Shown here one piece after another: positions 26,111 to 32,687 of a stretch of DNA of 39,269 nucleotides; the stretch's first letter is position 1, and every line of letters starts with the position of its first letter. The position numbers and the translations under genes are program-made. Source of the DNA: a virus; the IMG/VR virus record IMGVR_UViG_3300036835_000531, positions 1 to 39,269 of that record, one strand, 5' to 3'. The notes beneath the pieces were generated by a model. The model saw only the letters and a list, made by a program, of their open reading frames with translations, did not search any database and had not been told where the DNA came from.

Positions 26111-26634
26111 CAGCGCTTGCCTCCCAGCGGGTTCACCGTCGGGGCTTCAGGCGCGGGCGGCGTCGTCCCACCACTGTCGGGCGGCGTGGGTGGCGCACCG
26201 CCAAGCGGCACCGAGATGTAGCCATAGGTCGGCGACCAGTAGACGACGTAGCCGCCGCCCGAGATCGGCTGGCTCGGGTGCTCGGGCGGCACGATAGGGT
26301 GCGCGGGATGGCCGGGATCCGGCCAGACCCCAGGCGGCAGCACGATGGGGTGCGTCGGCGTGCCCGGAGCCGGCCAGATGCCGGGCGGTGGGCCACCGGG
26401 CGCGATCGGGTGGGCTGGATACCCCGGCCCCGGCCAGACACCCGGGGGTGGACCGCCTGGCGCGATCGGATGCGCAGGGTACCCCGGGCCCGGCCAGATA
26501 CCGGGCGGGTAGTAGATCGGCGGCGTCGGGACGCCCGGCGCGGGCCAGATGCCGGGTGGAGGCAGCACAATTGGGTGGCTGGGGGCGCCGCCCTCCAGCT
26601 CGACCAGGGTGCCGACGATGATCACCTGTTTCAT
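26110..26634 (-). CDS. Pro/Trp repeat protein (PPGIWPxPGxPxHPI)
   Basis: A 174-residue protein with a start MKQVIIVGTLVELEGGAPSH, then five repeats of about 20 residues with the core PPGIWPGPGYPAHPI (residues about 25-120), and an end GYVVYWSPTYGYISVPLGG. Regular Pro/Trp repeats of this type occur in uncharacterised phage proteins coded among virion genes; an extended polyproline rod or a flexible linker is likely. No signal peptide is seen. GAGGAGG stands about ten bases before the ATG. Function unknown. Confidence 0.65.
   Translation of the reverse strand: MKQVIIVGTLVELEGGAPSHPIVLPPPGIWPAPGVPTPPIYYPPGIWPGPGYPAHPIAPGGPPPGVWPGPGYPAHPIAPGGPPPGIWPAPGTPTHPIVLPPGVWPDPGHPAHPIVPPEHPSQPISGGGYVVYWSPTYGYISVPLGGAPPTPPDSGGTTPPAPEAPTVNPLGGKR
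26285..26580 (-). repeat. Five coding repeats of about 60 bp (PPGIWP modules)
   Basis: In-frame repeats in the Pro/Trp-rich protein gene; the two central units (around 26395-26510) are nearly identical at DNA level, so copy number may vary between relatives. Confidence 0.75.
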
Positions 26635-26648
26635 GGGCTGGATCCTCC

Positions 26649-26867
26649 TCAGCGGCGGGTGACGTGGGTGGATTGGTCGATGCCCGGGTAGCGGCGGCGC
26701 ACGGCGCCGCGCACGCGAGCCTTCTCCTCAGGCGTGCCGTAGGCGCTCACGCGGGCCAGCGCGTTGCGGGCGTGGCTCTCGTCGGCAATCGGGTAGCGGC
26801 GCTGCCCGGGGAACACGAAGCTCGAGCTCGGCAGCTTCTTGCGCGCGGCGGCGGTCAGCTCAGCCAT
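26649..26867 (-). CDS. Small DUF6582-like protein
   Basis: A 72-residue protein with the segment LPSSSFVFPGQRRYPIADES followed by HARNALARVSAYG, and a basic end. This pattern (FxFPxxRxYPIxDxxHARNALARV) is common in small phage proteins and in prohead-associated domains, with unknown function. AGGAGG precedes the ATG by seven bases. It lies 14 bases upstream of the Pro/Trp protein gene. Confidence 0.65.
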   Translation of the reverse strand: MAELTAAARKKLPSSSFVFPGQRRYPIADESHARNALARVSAYGTPEEKARVRGAVRRRYPGIDQSTHVTRR

Positions 26868-26879
26868 CAAGGCGCCTCC

Positions 26880-27152
26880 TCACTCGTCCGGGCAGGTGAT
26901 CTGCACCTTGGCGGGCGCCGCATGATGGGCGAAGCTGTCGCGCATGACGTAGCGCTCGCGCTTGGAGCCCTGCAGGCAGTAGGCGCGGGCCAGCTCCCCG
27001 GCGTCCGCCCCGCGCTTGAACCAGACGTAGATGTTCGCGGACTCGCGTTCCTCCGGCATGCCCACGCTGATCGCGCCGGCGCCCGTGGTGGTCGCCGAGA
27101 ACGGGCTGCAGCCGCCGAGCGACAGAGCCAGGAGCCACCACGCGCGCCTCAT
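26880..27152 (-). CDS. Putative lipoprotein
   Basis: A 90-residue protein. Residues 1-15 form a short signal (MRRAWWLLALSLGGC) with two Arg, a hydrophobic core and a Cys in a lipobox-like context (LGGC), so it is likely lipid-anchored and exported. The mature part is polar with two further Cys (YCLQGSK; ITCPDE) that may form a disulphide. Being in the late operon, it could be an outer spanin-like lysis lipoprotein or a virion-independent exclusion protein, but it lacks the Pro-rich sequence of Rz1, so I do not call it a spanin. Its ATG overlaps the upstream TGA by four bases (ATGA). Confidence 0.6.
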   Translation of the reverse strand: MRRAWWLLALSLGGCSPFSATTTGAGAISVGMPEERESANIYVWFKRGADAGELARAYCLQGSKRERYVMRDSFAHHAAPAKVQITCPDE

Positions 27153-27343
27153 CCCCCATAGCGGCCCGTGCTGGCCGTCTTGCGCCGCTTGCGGTCGGCG
27201 GCGAACTCGGCAGGGGTATGCGTGGCGCCGGTCTCGAGGTTCTTGGCCTCGTTCACGGTGCCGCCCTTGGTGAAGTGCAGGCGGACCTTCTTGCCGGTCG
27301 AGGTCGTCATCGTGCGGTAGCGTCCGCCGCCGGGGATCGGCAT
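27149..27343 (-). CDS. Small basic protein of unknown function
   Basis: A 64-residue, Lys/Arg-rich protein (GKKVRLHFTKGGTVNEAKNL; FAADRKRRKTASTGRYGG). It has a short beta part and a basic tail that may bind nucleic acid. No family recognised. It overlaps the next gene by ATGA and the previous one by TGATG, inside the terminase-to-portal gene run. Confidence 0.55.
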   Translation of the reverse strand: MPIPGGGRYRTMTTSTGKKVRLHFTKGGTVNEAKNLETGATHTPAEFAADRKRRKTASTGRYGG

Positions 27344-27543
27344 CAGCGGAGCCCTCGCAGGCAGTCGAACCGCGCCATGCGCTCGAGCACCACGGTGGCC
27401 GCCGCGTCGTGGAGCATGGCGCCCACCGGGCCGCGGTGCGGCTCGAGCCAGATCTGCTCCCACGGCCGGATGCAGAAGCGCTCGGCCATGGTCAGGTCGT
27501 CGACCTTGAGGCGCCGCGCGAGGTCCCAGATCTGCGGGGGCAT
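27343..27543 (-). CDS. Small protein downstream of large terminase
   Basis: A 66-residue alpha/beta protein (MPPQIWDLARRLKVDDLTMA; AAATVVLERMARFDCLRGLR) with no membrane helix, not recognised. TGATG overlaps join it to the large terminase gene upstream and to the basic protein downstream. It may help packaging, judged by position only. Confidence 0.55.
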   Translation of the reverse strand: MPPQIWDLARRLKVDDLTMAERFCIRPWEQIWLEPHRGPVGAMLHDAAATVVLERMARFDCLRGLR

Positions 27544-29087
27544 CAGAACGCCGTCAACGTGCCGCGCGCTTGGCGCTGCGCCGGGCGACCGACGTCCCAG
27601 ACGTTGCGGGTTGGCGTCGCGTACTGGGTCTGCCCTCGAGCCGGGCTGGCCTGCAGCCGCGAGGGCGCCAGGCCGCCGATCAGGTAGCAGAGCGCATCGC
27701 CAAGGTCGGCCCACGGCGGGTTGGGCTTGGCGGGCTGCACCGAGCGGAGCTCGCCGGCGGCGGTCGTCGGGTAGTGCCAGCGGCCATCGAGGGCGCGGCG
27801 CAAGAGATCGGTGTCATGACCCGGGCTGACGCGGAGACCGCGACCGCCCAAGGCGGCGAGCAGGGGATCACGGCGACCGGGCCAGGACACCGAACCGGGG
27901 CGCAGCACGCCACCGAGCAGCCGCTGGATCACGCGCACCGGCGACTGGTTGATGTCCGATTGATCGCCGGTGTCCATCGAGGGGTCGTAGGCGTGGTAGA
28001 GCTTCTCGCCCGGCAGGGGCCCGAGCCCCACGGTCCAGGGCGCGTGCGCCTCGAGCCACGGGAGCACGCGATGGGTGATGTGCTGGCGCGTGCCGCTGTC
28101 CTCGGTGACCAGGCCGGCGTACAGGCGCAGCTGGCCCTCGACGCGCTGGCCCACCACCGTGGACGGGGTATGCCCGGCGTCCCAGCCGATCCAGAGGGGC
28201 GCCCAGGCCACGGGCTCGAGAGGCTCGGCCGAGACGTGGTGCAGCGGGTCCCAGCCCGAGGCGACCGGCTGCCCGAGCAAGATCACGCCCGGCTCGCCCT
28301 GCAGCAGCCGCCGCAGCATGTCCGGCCGCGAGGCAAGCGCCTGCGCCCACTCGGCGCGCTGCGCGACGGTGGCCCGCTCGCCCGGCGGGATGCGCACGTA
28401 CGCGGCGCCGGGCTGGGCGCGGTCGACGAAGCGCTGCCACGTCCAGTGATCGCGGTCCGGGTAGTTGCACGTCAGGATCGCCGGCTGCCGGTACGAGGGC
28501 AGGCGCCGCGAGGTGAGCCCGAGGCCCCATGCGCTCTCGCTCAGGCCCGAGGACTGGACGAGGAGCGACGCCGGCGCCGGCTCCTCGAACCAGAGGCCGT
28601 GGCACTCCGCGCGCAAGCGATCCATGCCGGACTGGTCCTCGACGCCGAACAGGCGCAGGTGCACCAGGTCCTGGCCCTCGAGGCGGAACTTGGCGACGTG
28701 GCCGTCGCCCTCGAGGCGCCAGCAGCCGCCCCACATGGGCGCCTGCAGGGATTCGTGCGTCTTGGCCTTGTGGCTGGTGAACGTGTCGGCGGCGCCGAGC
28801 CACTTGGTGGGGAGCCGGTAGCCGAGCTCCTGGTGGCGCTTGGCGTGGAGCACCATGGCGCCGAAGGCGCCCATGGTCTTGCCGTCGCCGCGCGTGCCGA
28901 ACGCGGCGATCTCAGTCGGAAGACTGCTCGCGCTCTCCTGCTGGCGGAATTCCTGCGGCGTGGCCGTTGCCAGCCAGATGAACCTCGAGACGCCCTCGCG
29001 GAAGCTGAGTTCCAGCGTCCGCCCCGGCGGCACTGACGAGGGTGACCGAGACCGCCGCGACGCGGTCGGGGGTGCTGTCGCGCTCAC
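27543..29087 (-). CDS. terL: Terminase large subunit (packaging ATPase-nuclease)
   Basis: A 514-residue packaging motor. Residues 63-71 (FGTRGDGKT) are the Walker A loop, LWFEEP (165-170) is Walker B with catalytic Glu, and LTCN (205-208) is the coupling motif. The RNase-H-like nuclease half has GWDAGH (D303), HAYDPS (D368) and WADLGDALCYLI (D461/D464). It pumps DNA into the prohead through the portal and cuts it. The start is taken as the GTG at 29087, giving a 176-base overlap with the small-subunit gene in another frame; no later start keeps the Walker A loop, and the ribosome-binding site is weak (GTGGAAG). Confidence 0.9.
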   Translation of the reverse strand: MSATAPPTASRRSRSPSSVPPGRTLELSFREGVSRFIWLATATPQEFRQQESASSLPTEIAAFGTRGDGKTMGAFGAMVLHAKRHQELGYRLPTKWLGAADTFTSHKAKTHESLQAPMWGGCWRLEGDGHVAKFRLEGQDLVHLRLFGVEDQSGMDRLRAECHGLWFEEPAPASLLVQSSGLSESAWGLGLTSRRLPSYRQPAILTCNYPDRDHWTWQRFVDRAQPGAAYVRIPPGERATVAQRAEWAQALASRPDMLRRLLQGEPGVILLGQPVASGWDPLHHVSAEPLEPVAWAPLWIGWDAGHTPSTVVGQRVEGQLRLYAGLVTEDSGTRQHITHRVLPWLEAHAPWTVGLGPLPGEKLYHAYDPSMDTGDQSDINQSPVRVIQRLLGGVLRPGSVSWPGRRDPLLAALGGRGLRVSPGHDTDLLRRALDGRWHYPTTAAGELRSVQPAKPNPPWADLGDALCYLIGGLAPSRLQASPARGQTQYATPTRNVWDVGRPAQRQARGTLTAF

Positions 29088-29370
29088 GCGGCTTCCACCC
29101 GAGCCACTGGCCGAGCAGCTCGGCGGCGCGAAGCTGGACCGAGCGGTCCGCGTCGCTCATCGCGCCCTGCACCACTTCGAACGCCCGCTGCACGTGGGCG
29201 AATGTGAGGCCACCTCGCCGGTACATGTCGTCGAGGCGGGCATCGCCGGTGACGATGATTTCCGCCTGACGCACGCGTAGCATAGGCCTGACTTTTCGAG
29301 GCTTTCGGACACCTGTCTTATGTATATCCTCAATCGGCGCGGCCGAAGCCGCCGGATCTGTGTCAGCCAC
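28912..29370 (-). CDS. Probable terminase small subunit
   Basis: A 152-residue protein directly before terL. The core is helical: LRVRQAEIIVTGDARLDDMY, RRGGLTFAHVQRAFEVV, and SVQLRAAELLGQWLGWKPRE. Position, size and a helical DNA-binding-like core fit a small terminase, which recognises phage DNA and recruits the large subunit; similarity is not strong enough for certainty. The GTG at 29370 is chosen because AGGTGA stands five bases upstream; an ATG at 29415 lacks a good site. The last 58 codons lie inside the terL coding sequence in a different frame, so its C-terminus may be under odd constraint. Confidence 0.65.
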   Translation of the reverse strand: MADTDPAASAAPIEDIHKTGVRKPRKVRPMLRVRQAEIIVTGDARLDDMYRRGGLTFAHVQRAFEVVQGAMSDADRSVQLRAAELLGQWLGWKPRERDSTPDRVAAVSVTLVSAAGADAGTQLPRGRLEVHLAGNGHAAGIPPAGEREQSSD

Positions 29371-29659
29371 GGCCCTCACCTTTTCGCTTGACAACCAGGA
29401 GGGGGAAGAGGTCATACAGCCGGTCCATATCCTGCTCGGTCAGCACGCGCGTGAGGCGCCGCGACGGCCAGTGATGCACGTAGGTGGGCTCGCTGAACCA
29501 CGCGGGGTGCCGGTAGAGGACCTTGCGGATGGTGCCCGGGGCGCGCAGCAGGCGGAGCGAGGCGGCCTGCACCGTGTAGAGGCGGTCGCCCGGGGCGCGC
29601 TCGGGCACCAGCTCGGTGCGCGTGGCGCCCTGCTTGACGCGGCCGCTGAGCTTCGTCAC
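29363..29659 (-). CDS. Small basic protein before terminase (possible DNA-binding)
   Basis: A 98-residue basic protein. Its middle YTVQAASLRLLRAPGTIRKV then LYRHPAWFSEP reads like a helix-turn-helix, and its end has RRLTRVLTEQDMDRLYDLFP. This could be a DNA-binding packaging accessory. It starts at GTG 29659, overlapping the stop of the holin-like gene (GTGA), and its end overlaps the terminase small-subunit start by eight bases. Not recognised as a known family. Confidence 0.55.
   Translation of the reverse strand: MTKLSGRVKQGATRTELVPERAPGDRLYTVQAASLRLLRAPGTIRKVLYRHPAWFSEPTYVHHWPSRRLTRVLTEQDMDRLYDLFPLLVVKRKGEGRG
29381..29394 (+). promoter_or_regulatory. Distant exact copy of the 14-bp switch motif
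   Basis: TTTTCGCTTGACAA lies antisense within the late operon, at the end of the small basic gene just upstream of the terminase small-subunit start. It contains TTGACA, but no good -10 box follows (nearest GTCATA at 17 bases). It could be a repressor-binding site within the late operon or an antisense promoter. Confidence 0.4.
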
Positions 29660-29850
29660 CGCAGAACGCCGATGCCAAAGTGGGCCGACACGGTCCACAG
29701 GACCGCGATCAGGAGGATGATGCCCACCAGCGCCAGGAGCGGCACATGCAGCGGCGCGGGGAAGAACGTGTCGACGAGATACTTGGCGACGTAGGCCACG
29801 ACCAGGATCACCACGAGCACGAGCAGCACGAAGATCAGGGAATTGAGCAT
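29656..29850 (-). CDS. Small two-helix membrane protein (holin-like)
   Basis: A 64-residue protein made almost wholly of two membrane helices: SLIFVLLVLVVILVVAYVAK (4-23) and PLLALVGIILLIAVLWTVSA (about 37-56), joined by a turn with VDTFFPAP. It resembles the short bacterial/phage 'Thivi_2564-like' membrane proteins. Size, topology and a place next to the terminase genes, where T7 gp17.5 holin also lies before gp18, make a holin role plausible. GGAGG is five bases before the ATG. No endolysin is adjacent. Confidence 0.65.
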   Translation of the reverse strand: MLNSLIFVLLVLVVILVVAYVAKYLVDTFFPAPLHVPLLALVGIILLIAVLWTVSAHFGIGVLR

Positions 29851-29887
29851 GGAGGCCTCCAGGGTGACGACTGCTCAGCGCACGTCG

Positions 29888-30307
29888 TCAGCAGCGCGCC
29901 CGCGCTTGGCAGGGTGGGCAGACGCCGCAATCCACCGGCAGCCACAGCAAGGGGTCGCGTGGATCGAGGATTCGCTTGCGCGGGCGGTGGCAGGGCTTCG
30001 TGCTGATCGCGCCTGGCACGTTTTCCCACAACACCTCGACCGGCCCGCCGGCGAGCCCGTTCCAAGGACGTTCGATGAACCATGAGGGCAGCTGTCGGCG
30101 CTCGTCGATGGAGGCCGCGCGATGCAGACAGAGCGTGACGTTCATGCGAAAGAGCCGCTCCTGTGCGGGATCGCCGACGTCCGTCAGCACGCGACGAAGA
30201 TGGCTCGTCGCCTCGGCTTTCAGTGCAGGCGACCAGCGCGGCACCGGACGGATGCAGCCACTCTCACGTCGGCTAATCGATGCCAGCCACACGGGCTGAC
30301 CATTCAT
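29888..30307 (-). CDS. Cys-rich protein of unknown function
   Basis: A 139-residue protein. It has a clear conserved look at its end, DPRDPLLWLPVDCGVCPPCQ, where CxxCxxC may bind metal, plus further Cys at GCIRP, TLCLHRA and KPCHRP. The middle PSWFIERPWNGLAGGPVEVL is Trp/Pro-rich. No signal peptide. No family recognised. The ATG begins nine bases after the stop of the 40-residue gene; no good Shine-Dalgarno sequence is visible, so translation may be coupled. It is early in the late operon, beside the holin-like gene. Confidence 0.55.
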   Translation of the reverse strand: MNGQPVWLASISRRESGCIRPVPRWSPALKAEATSHLRRVLTDVGDPAQERLFRMNVTLCLHRAASIDERRQLPSWFIERPWNGLAGGPVEVLWENVPGAISTKPCHRPRKRILDPRDPLLWLPVDCGVCPPCQARARC

Positions 30308-30316
30308 CGCATCGAG

Positions 30317-30439
30317 TCAGCCGTTGAAACTCAACCCGTACTCCCACGGCGGTTCCGCCCAGCGCAACGGAGCATCGCCCGCGCGCCCGATCAGCGGGTT
30401 CTGAAGCGCAGCGTGCTGCAAGTCGTTCAGCGGATTCAT
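30317..30439 (-). CDS. 40-residue microprotein
   Basis: A very small gene coding MNPLNDLQHAALQNPLIGRA then GDAPLRWAEPPWEYGLSFNG. Support comes from GGAGGTG four to five bases before the ATG and an ATGA overlap with the stop of the 449-residue gene, the same coupling used throughout this operon. It fills what would otherwise be a 128-base gap. The Trp/Pro-rich second half could be a binding peptide. Function unknown. Confidence 0.55.
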   Translation of the reverse strand: MNPLNDLQHAALQNPLIGRAGDAPLRWAEPPWEYGLSFNG

Positions 30440-31785
30440 GGCACCTCCACGAAGCGCCGCGTCGAGCCATCCGGCGCGGTGACGGTCCATGTGGGCTGAC
30501 TCGGCGGCGGCGTCGGCTCACTGCCATTGACTAGGAGCTGCGCAGGCACCTTGACAAGGAGGGCATCGAGGCGGTCGCCGCCGAGATTCGTGGTCCACAG
30601 GAAATACTCGCCGGTCACATCGACGTTGCCCTTGGGCAGCTTGGCGTAGTCGTCGCTGCCGCCGCCCGGCGCGTCGAGATCGGTGAGCACCGGGGCCACC
30701 ACGAGCACCTCGAGGCTGCCGTCGAGACGGAAGGCGATCACCTCGTTGTTGCGCGGCGCCGCCGTGCGACTGGCGCCGGAGCCGAGCACGTACTGCCCGT
30801 CCGGCGCCTCGCCGCGCGCGTTGCAGTGCGAGAGATGCCCCAGCTGCGCGTCCCAGGACGGCGTGTCGTACACGAGCCGACCCTGCGGCGCGGCCGCCGG
30901 ATCGAACATCCACAGGCGAAACGCACTCGGCTGCGCGTTCCAGTTATCGGCCGCGACCATGTAGCCGTAGCCGTTGTCCGAGTGCCCAGCCGCGCCCTCC
31001 TCGTCGAGGATCACGCGCGGCTCGCCGGCGCCGCCCACGGCGTAGATCAGGTTGTCCTCGCCGTTGCGCCCGTCGAGGTTGTCCTTGGTGAGGAGCCACG
31101 CGCCCGCCTGATCGATCTGGCACTCGTCGTAGGCCCCGCGCCGCGGGTATTCGCGCCAGGGCTGCGGATCGCCCTCGAGGACCACGACGCTCGCCTCGGG
31201 CTGGTAGGTCGTCCCATCCTTGAGCGTCGCCGAGTGCACGGCATCGGTGGCGGCGGTGTGCCACTGCCATAGCACCTTGCCCGGGCGGAACGCGGCCACA
31301 TCGACCACGGTCCAGACAGTCGCGGGCCCGAGCCCCTGCACCAGCGGCCCCACGTCGACGCGATACAGGCGCGTGAGATCCGAGGCGTAGAGAATCGTCG
31401 GCCACTGCGCCGACCAGTACCAGCCCTCGCCGGTGCTCCACGACAGCGCGTGCTCGGGCGGGAAGATGGGCCCCAGCGGCGTGACCTGGTCGGTGGCCTT
31501 GTCGACCGTCCAGAGGCTCGGCCCCTGGCCGCCGCGGGTGCGGTCGGCGCAGAGGAACGCGAGCAGCACCGGCTGTCCGACATGGGCGTTGAGCGCGCGC
31601 CAGTACGAGTACCCCGTGGGGTTCAGCGCATCGGCGCCGCCCATGTCGCGGCCGTTGGTGAGGCGGATGCCGGTGGTGCCGTAGGGCGCCGGGAAGCTGA
31701 AGGGGCCGCGATCGGGGAGGGTGAAGCGCACGGGCGACCGGACCTGGGTGGACGAAGCGAGCTCGAGAAAGCCGCCGGGATTCAC
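30436..31785 (-). CDS. Beta-propeller-like protein, first late gene
   Basis: A 449-residue protein with repeated strand-rich blades and Trp/Asp turns (GPSLWTVDKATDQVTPLGP; TILYASDLTRLYRVDVG; EVIAFRLDGSLEVLVVAPVL; GEYFLWTTNLGGDRLDALL), like TolB/WD-type or sugar-lyase-associated propellers. Segments WDAQLGHLSHCNARG and GGGSDDYAKLPKGNVDVTGE look conserved. It has no signal peptide. Residues 425-449 carry a Pro-rich hinge and a short tail. It could be a virion appendage binding or degrading surface glycan, or a cargo gene; neither is proven. The start is GTG 31785 with a weak upstream site. Confidence 0.6.
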   Translation of the reverse strand: MNPGGFLELASSTQVRSPVRFTLPDRGPFSFPAPYGTTGIRLTNGRDMGGADALNPTGYSYWRALNAHVGQPVLLAFLCADRTRGGQGPSLWTVDKATDQVTPLGPIFPPEHALSWSTGEGWYWSAQWPTILYASDLTRLYRVDVGPLVQGLGPATVWTVVDVAAFRPGKVLWQWHTAATDAVHSATLKDGTTYQPEASVVVLEGDPQPWREYPRRGAYDECQIDQAGAWLLTKDNLDGRNGEDNLIYAVGGAGEPRVILDEEGAAGHSDNGYGYMVAADNWNAQPSAFRLWMFDPAAAPQGRLVYDTPSWDAQLGHLSHCNARGEAPDGQYVLGSGASRTAAPRNNEVIAFRLDGSLEVLVVAPVLTDLDAPGGGSDDYAKLPKGNVDVTGEYFLWTTNLGGDRLDALLVKVPAQLLVNGSEPTPPPSQPTWTVTAPDGSTRRFVEVP

Positions 31786-31813
31786 GGGGCGTCACCGGCC
31801 CGGCATTTTGTGC

Positions 31814-31841
31814 TTGACACCTTTTCTATCTTTGCTACCAT
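31814..31841 (+). promoter_or_regulatory. Promoter of the plus-strand zinc/RHH operon
   Basis: TTGACA at 31814-31819, a 16-base spacer rich in T, and TACCAT at 31836-31841 (four of six matches to TATAAT). It lies in the 98-base gap between the divergent propeller and zinc-ribbon genes and reads toward 31884. The -35 box is embedded in GCTTGACA, a core shared with motifs at 29381 and 38956. Confidence 0.6.
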
Positions 31842-31883
31842 TGGCGCCACAGCAACCAGACGGCGCGAGGGAGGCCCGACCCC

Positions 31884-32087
31884 ATGGATGCCTACTACAT
31901 CACGATCGAGGACGCCTGCAGCGAGGGCGACACGCACGAGGTGGCGCGCTACGAGTGCGGCCGCTGCGGCGGGTGGTACTTCGACTGCCCGGCGTGCGGG
32001 CCTCGGCTGCCCTGCCCCGCCTGCGAGGCGGCGGCGGAGGCCTCGCGGGACGACGCGACCGCGATGCTGGCACCGACGGAGGCCTGA
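31884..32087 (+). CDS. Small zinc-ribbon protein, first of plus operon
   Basis: A 67-residue acidic protein with six Cys as CGRC, CPAC and CPAC (residues about 25-47), enough for one or two zinc knuckles. Preceded by GGGAGG nine bases before the ATG. It is the first gene of a four-gene plus-strand operon that opposes both flanking minus-strand operons. Such small zinc proteins often modulate transcription in phages, but the function here is unknown. Confidence 0.65.
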   Translation: MDAYYITIEDACSEGDTHEVARYECGRCGGWYFDCPACGPRLPCPACEAAAEASRDDATAMLAPTEA

Positions 32088-32090
32088 GCG

Positions 32091-32312
32091 ATGGCGACGC
32101 ATCTGGAGCGGCTGATCGATCGCGTGGGCGAGGGCACGCTGACCACGGCGGTGAGTGTGGCGATCGAGCGCATCGCCGAGGAGATCGCCAAGGACGCGCT
32201 CAACGACGAGGAGTTCCGGCAGGACCTGCGGACGATGGTCCGCGCGCGCTCCCGGGCGATCGTGGACCGGCTGCTGCGCGAGCAGGCGTCGAGCGCCTCC
32301 GAGGAGGGCTGA
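32091..32312 (+). CDS. Small all-helical charged protein
   Basis: A 73-residue protein, almost entirely charged helix: HLERLIDRVGEGTLTTAVSV, AIERIAEEIAKDALNDEEF, and RTMVRARSRAIVDRLLREQ. No membrane segment or family recognised. GGAGG about nine bases upstream. It begins three bases after the stop of the zinc-ribbon gene, so it is co-translated with it. Confidence 0.6.
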   Translation: MATHLERLIDRVGEGTLTTAVSVAIERIAEEIAKDALNDEEFRQDLRTMVRARSRAIVDRLLREQASSASEEG

Positions 32313-32315
32313 GCG

Positions 32316-32504
32316 ATGCCCGGCCACCTGCTGGAAGCGCTCCGCCGGCTGCGGACGCCGCCCCGGTGGTGGCGCGCCTGCCGGACGTGTGGGTACCGCT
32401 ACACGGGCGGCCGGTGCCGCCGCTGCCTCACGCCGGTCTGCGAGGCCTGCGCCGGGAAGGCCACGCACCGGATCTGCCCGGCGTGCCGGGCGCAGGAGGG
32501 CTGA
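32316..32504 (+). CDS. Small Cys-rich zinc-finger protein
   Basis: A 62-residue basic protein with four CxxC pairs: CRTC, CRRC, CEAC and CPAC, typical of double zinc ribbons in small rubredoxin- or B-box-like proteins. The N-terminus is Arg-rich (LLEALRRLRTPPRWWR) and could bind nucleic acid. GAGGAGG is placed before the ATG. Third gene of the plus operon. Function unknown. Confidence 0.65.
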   Translation: MPGHLLEALRRLRTPPRWWRACRTCGYRYTGGRCRRCLTPVCEACAGKATHRICPACRAQEG

Positions 32505-32507
32505 GCC

Positions 32508-32687
32508 GTGGCGGTGCTGACCCTCCGCCTCGACGAGGCGCTCCACGCCATCGCGCGCATCGCGGCCGCCGAGCGCGGCCAGTCGCTGCAGGCGTGGCTG
32601 GTGGACGCGGTCAGGCTCGCGCTCGATGATCAGGCCTCCCAGCCCGGCGGCCGGGCCACGCGGGCGGCGATGGAGGGGCAGGCGTGA
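32508..32687 (+). CDS. Ribbon-helix-helix (Arc/CopG-like) DNA-binding protein
   Basis: A 59-residue protein starting at GTG 32508, with GGAGGG nine bases upstream. The fold is clear: strand VLTLRLDEAL, helix HAIARIAAAERGQ, turn SL, helix QAWLVDAVRLALDD. These are the lengths and hydrophobic spacing of Arc/CopG/MetJ repressors, which bind operators as dimers. Being last in the plus operon, it probably regulates that operon or a neighbouring one. Its TGA (32685-32687) abuts the reversed stop of the early operon. Confidence 0.7.
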   Translation: MAVLTLRLDEALHAIARIAAAERGQSLQAWLVDAVRLALDDQASQPGGRATRAAMEGQA

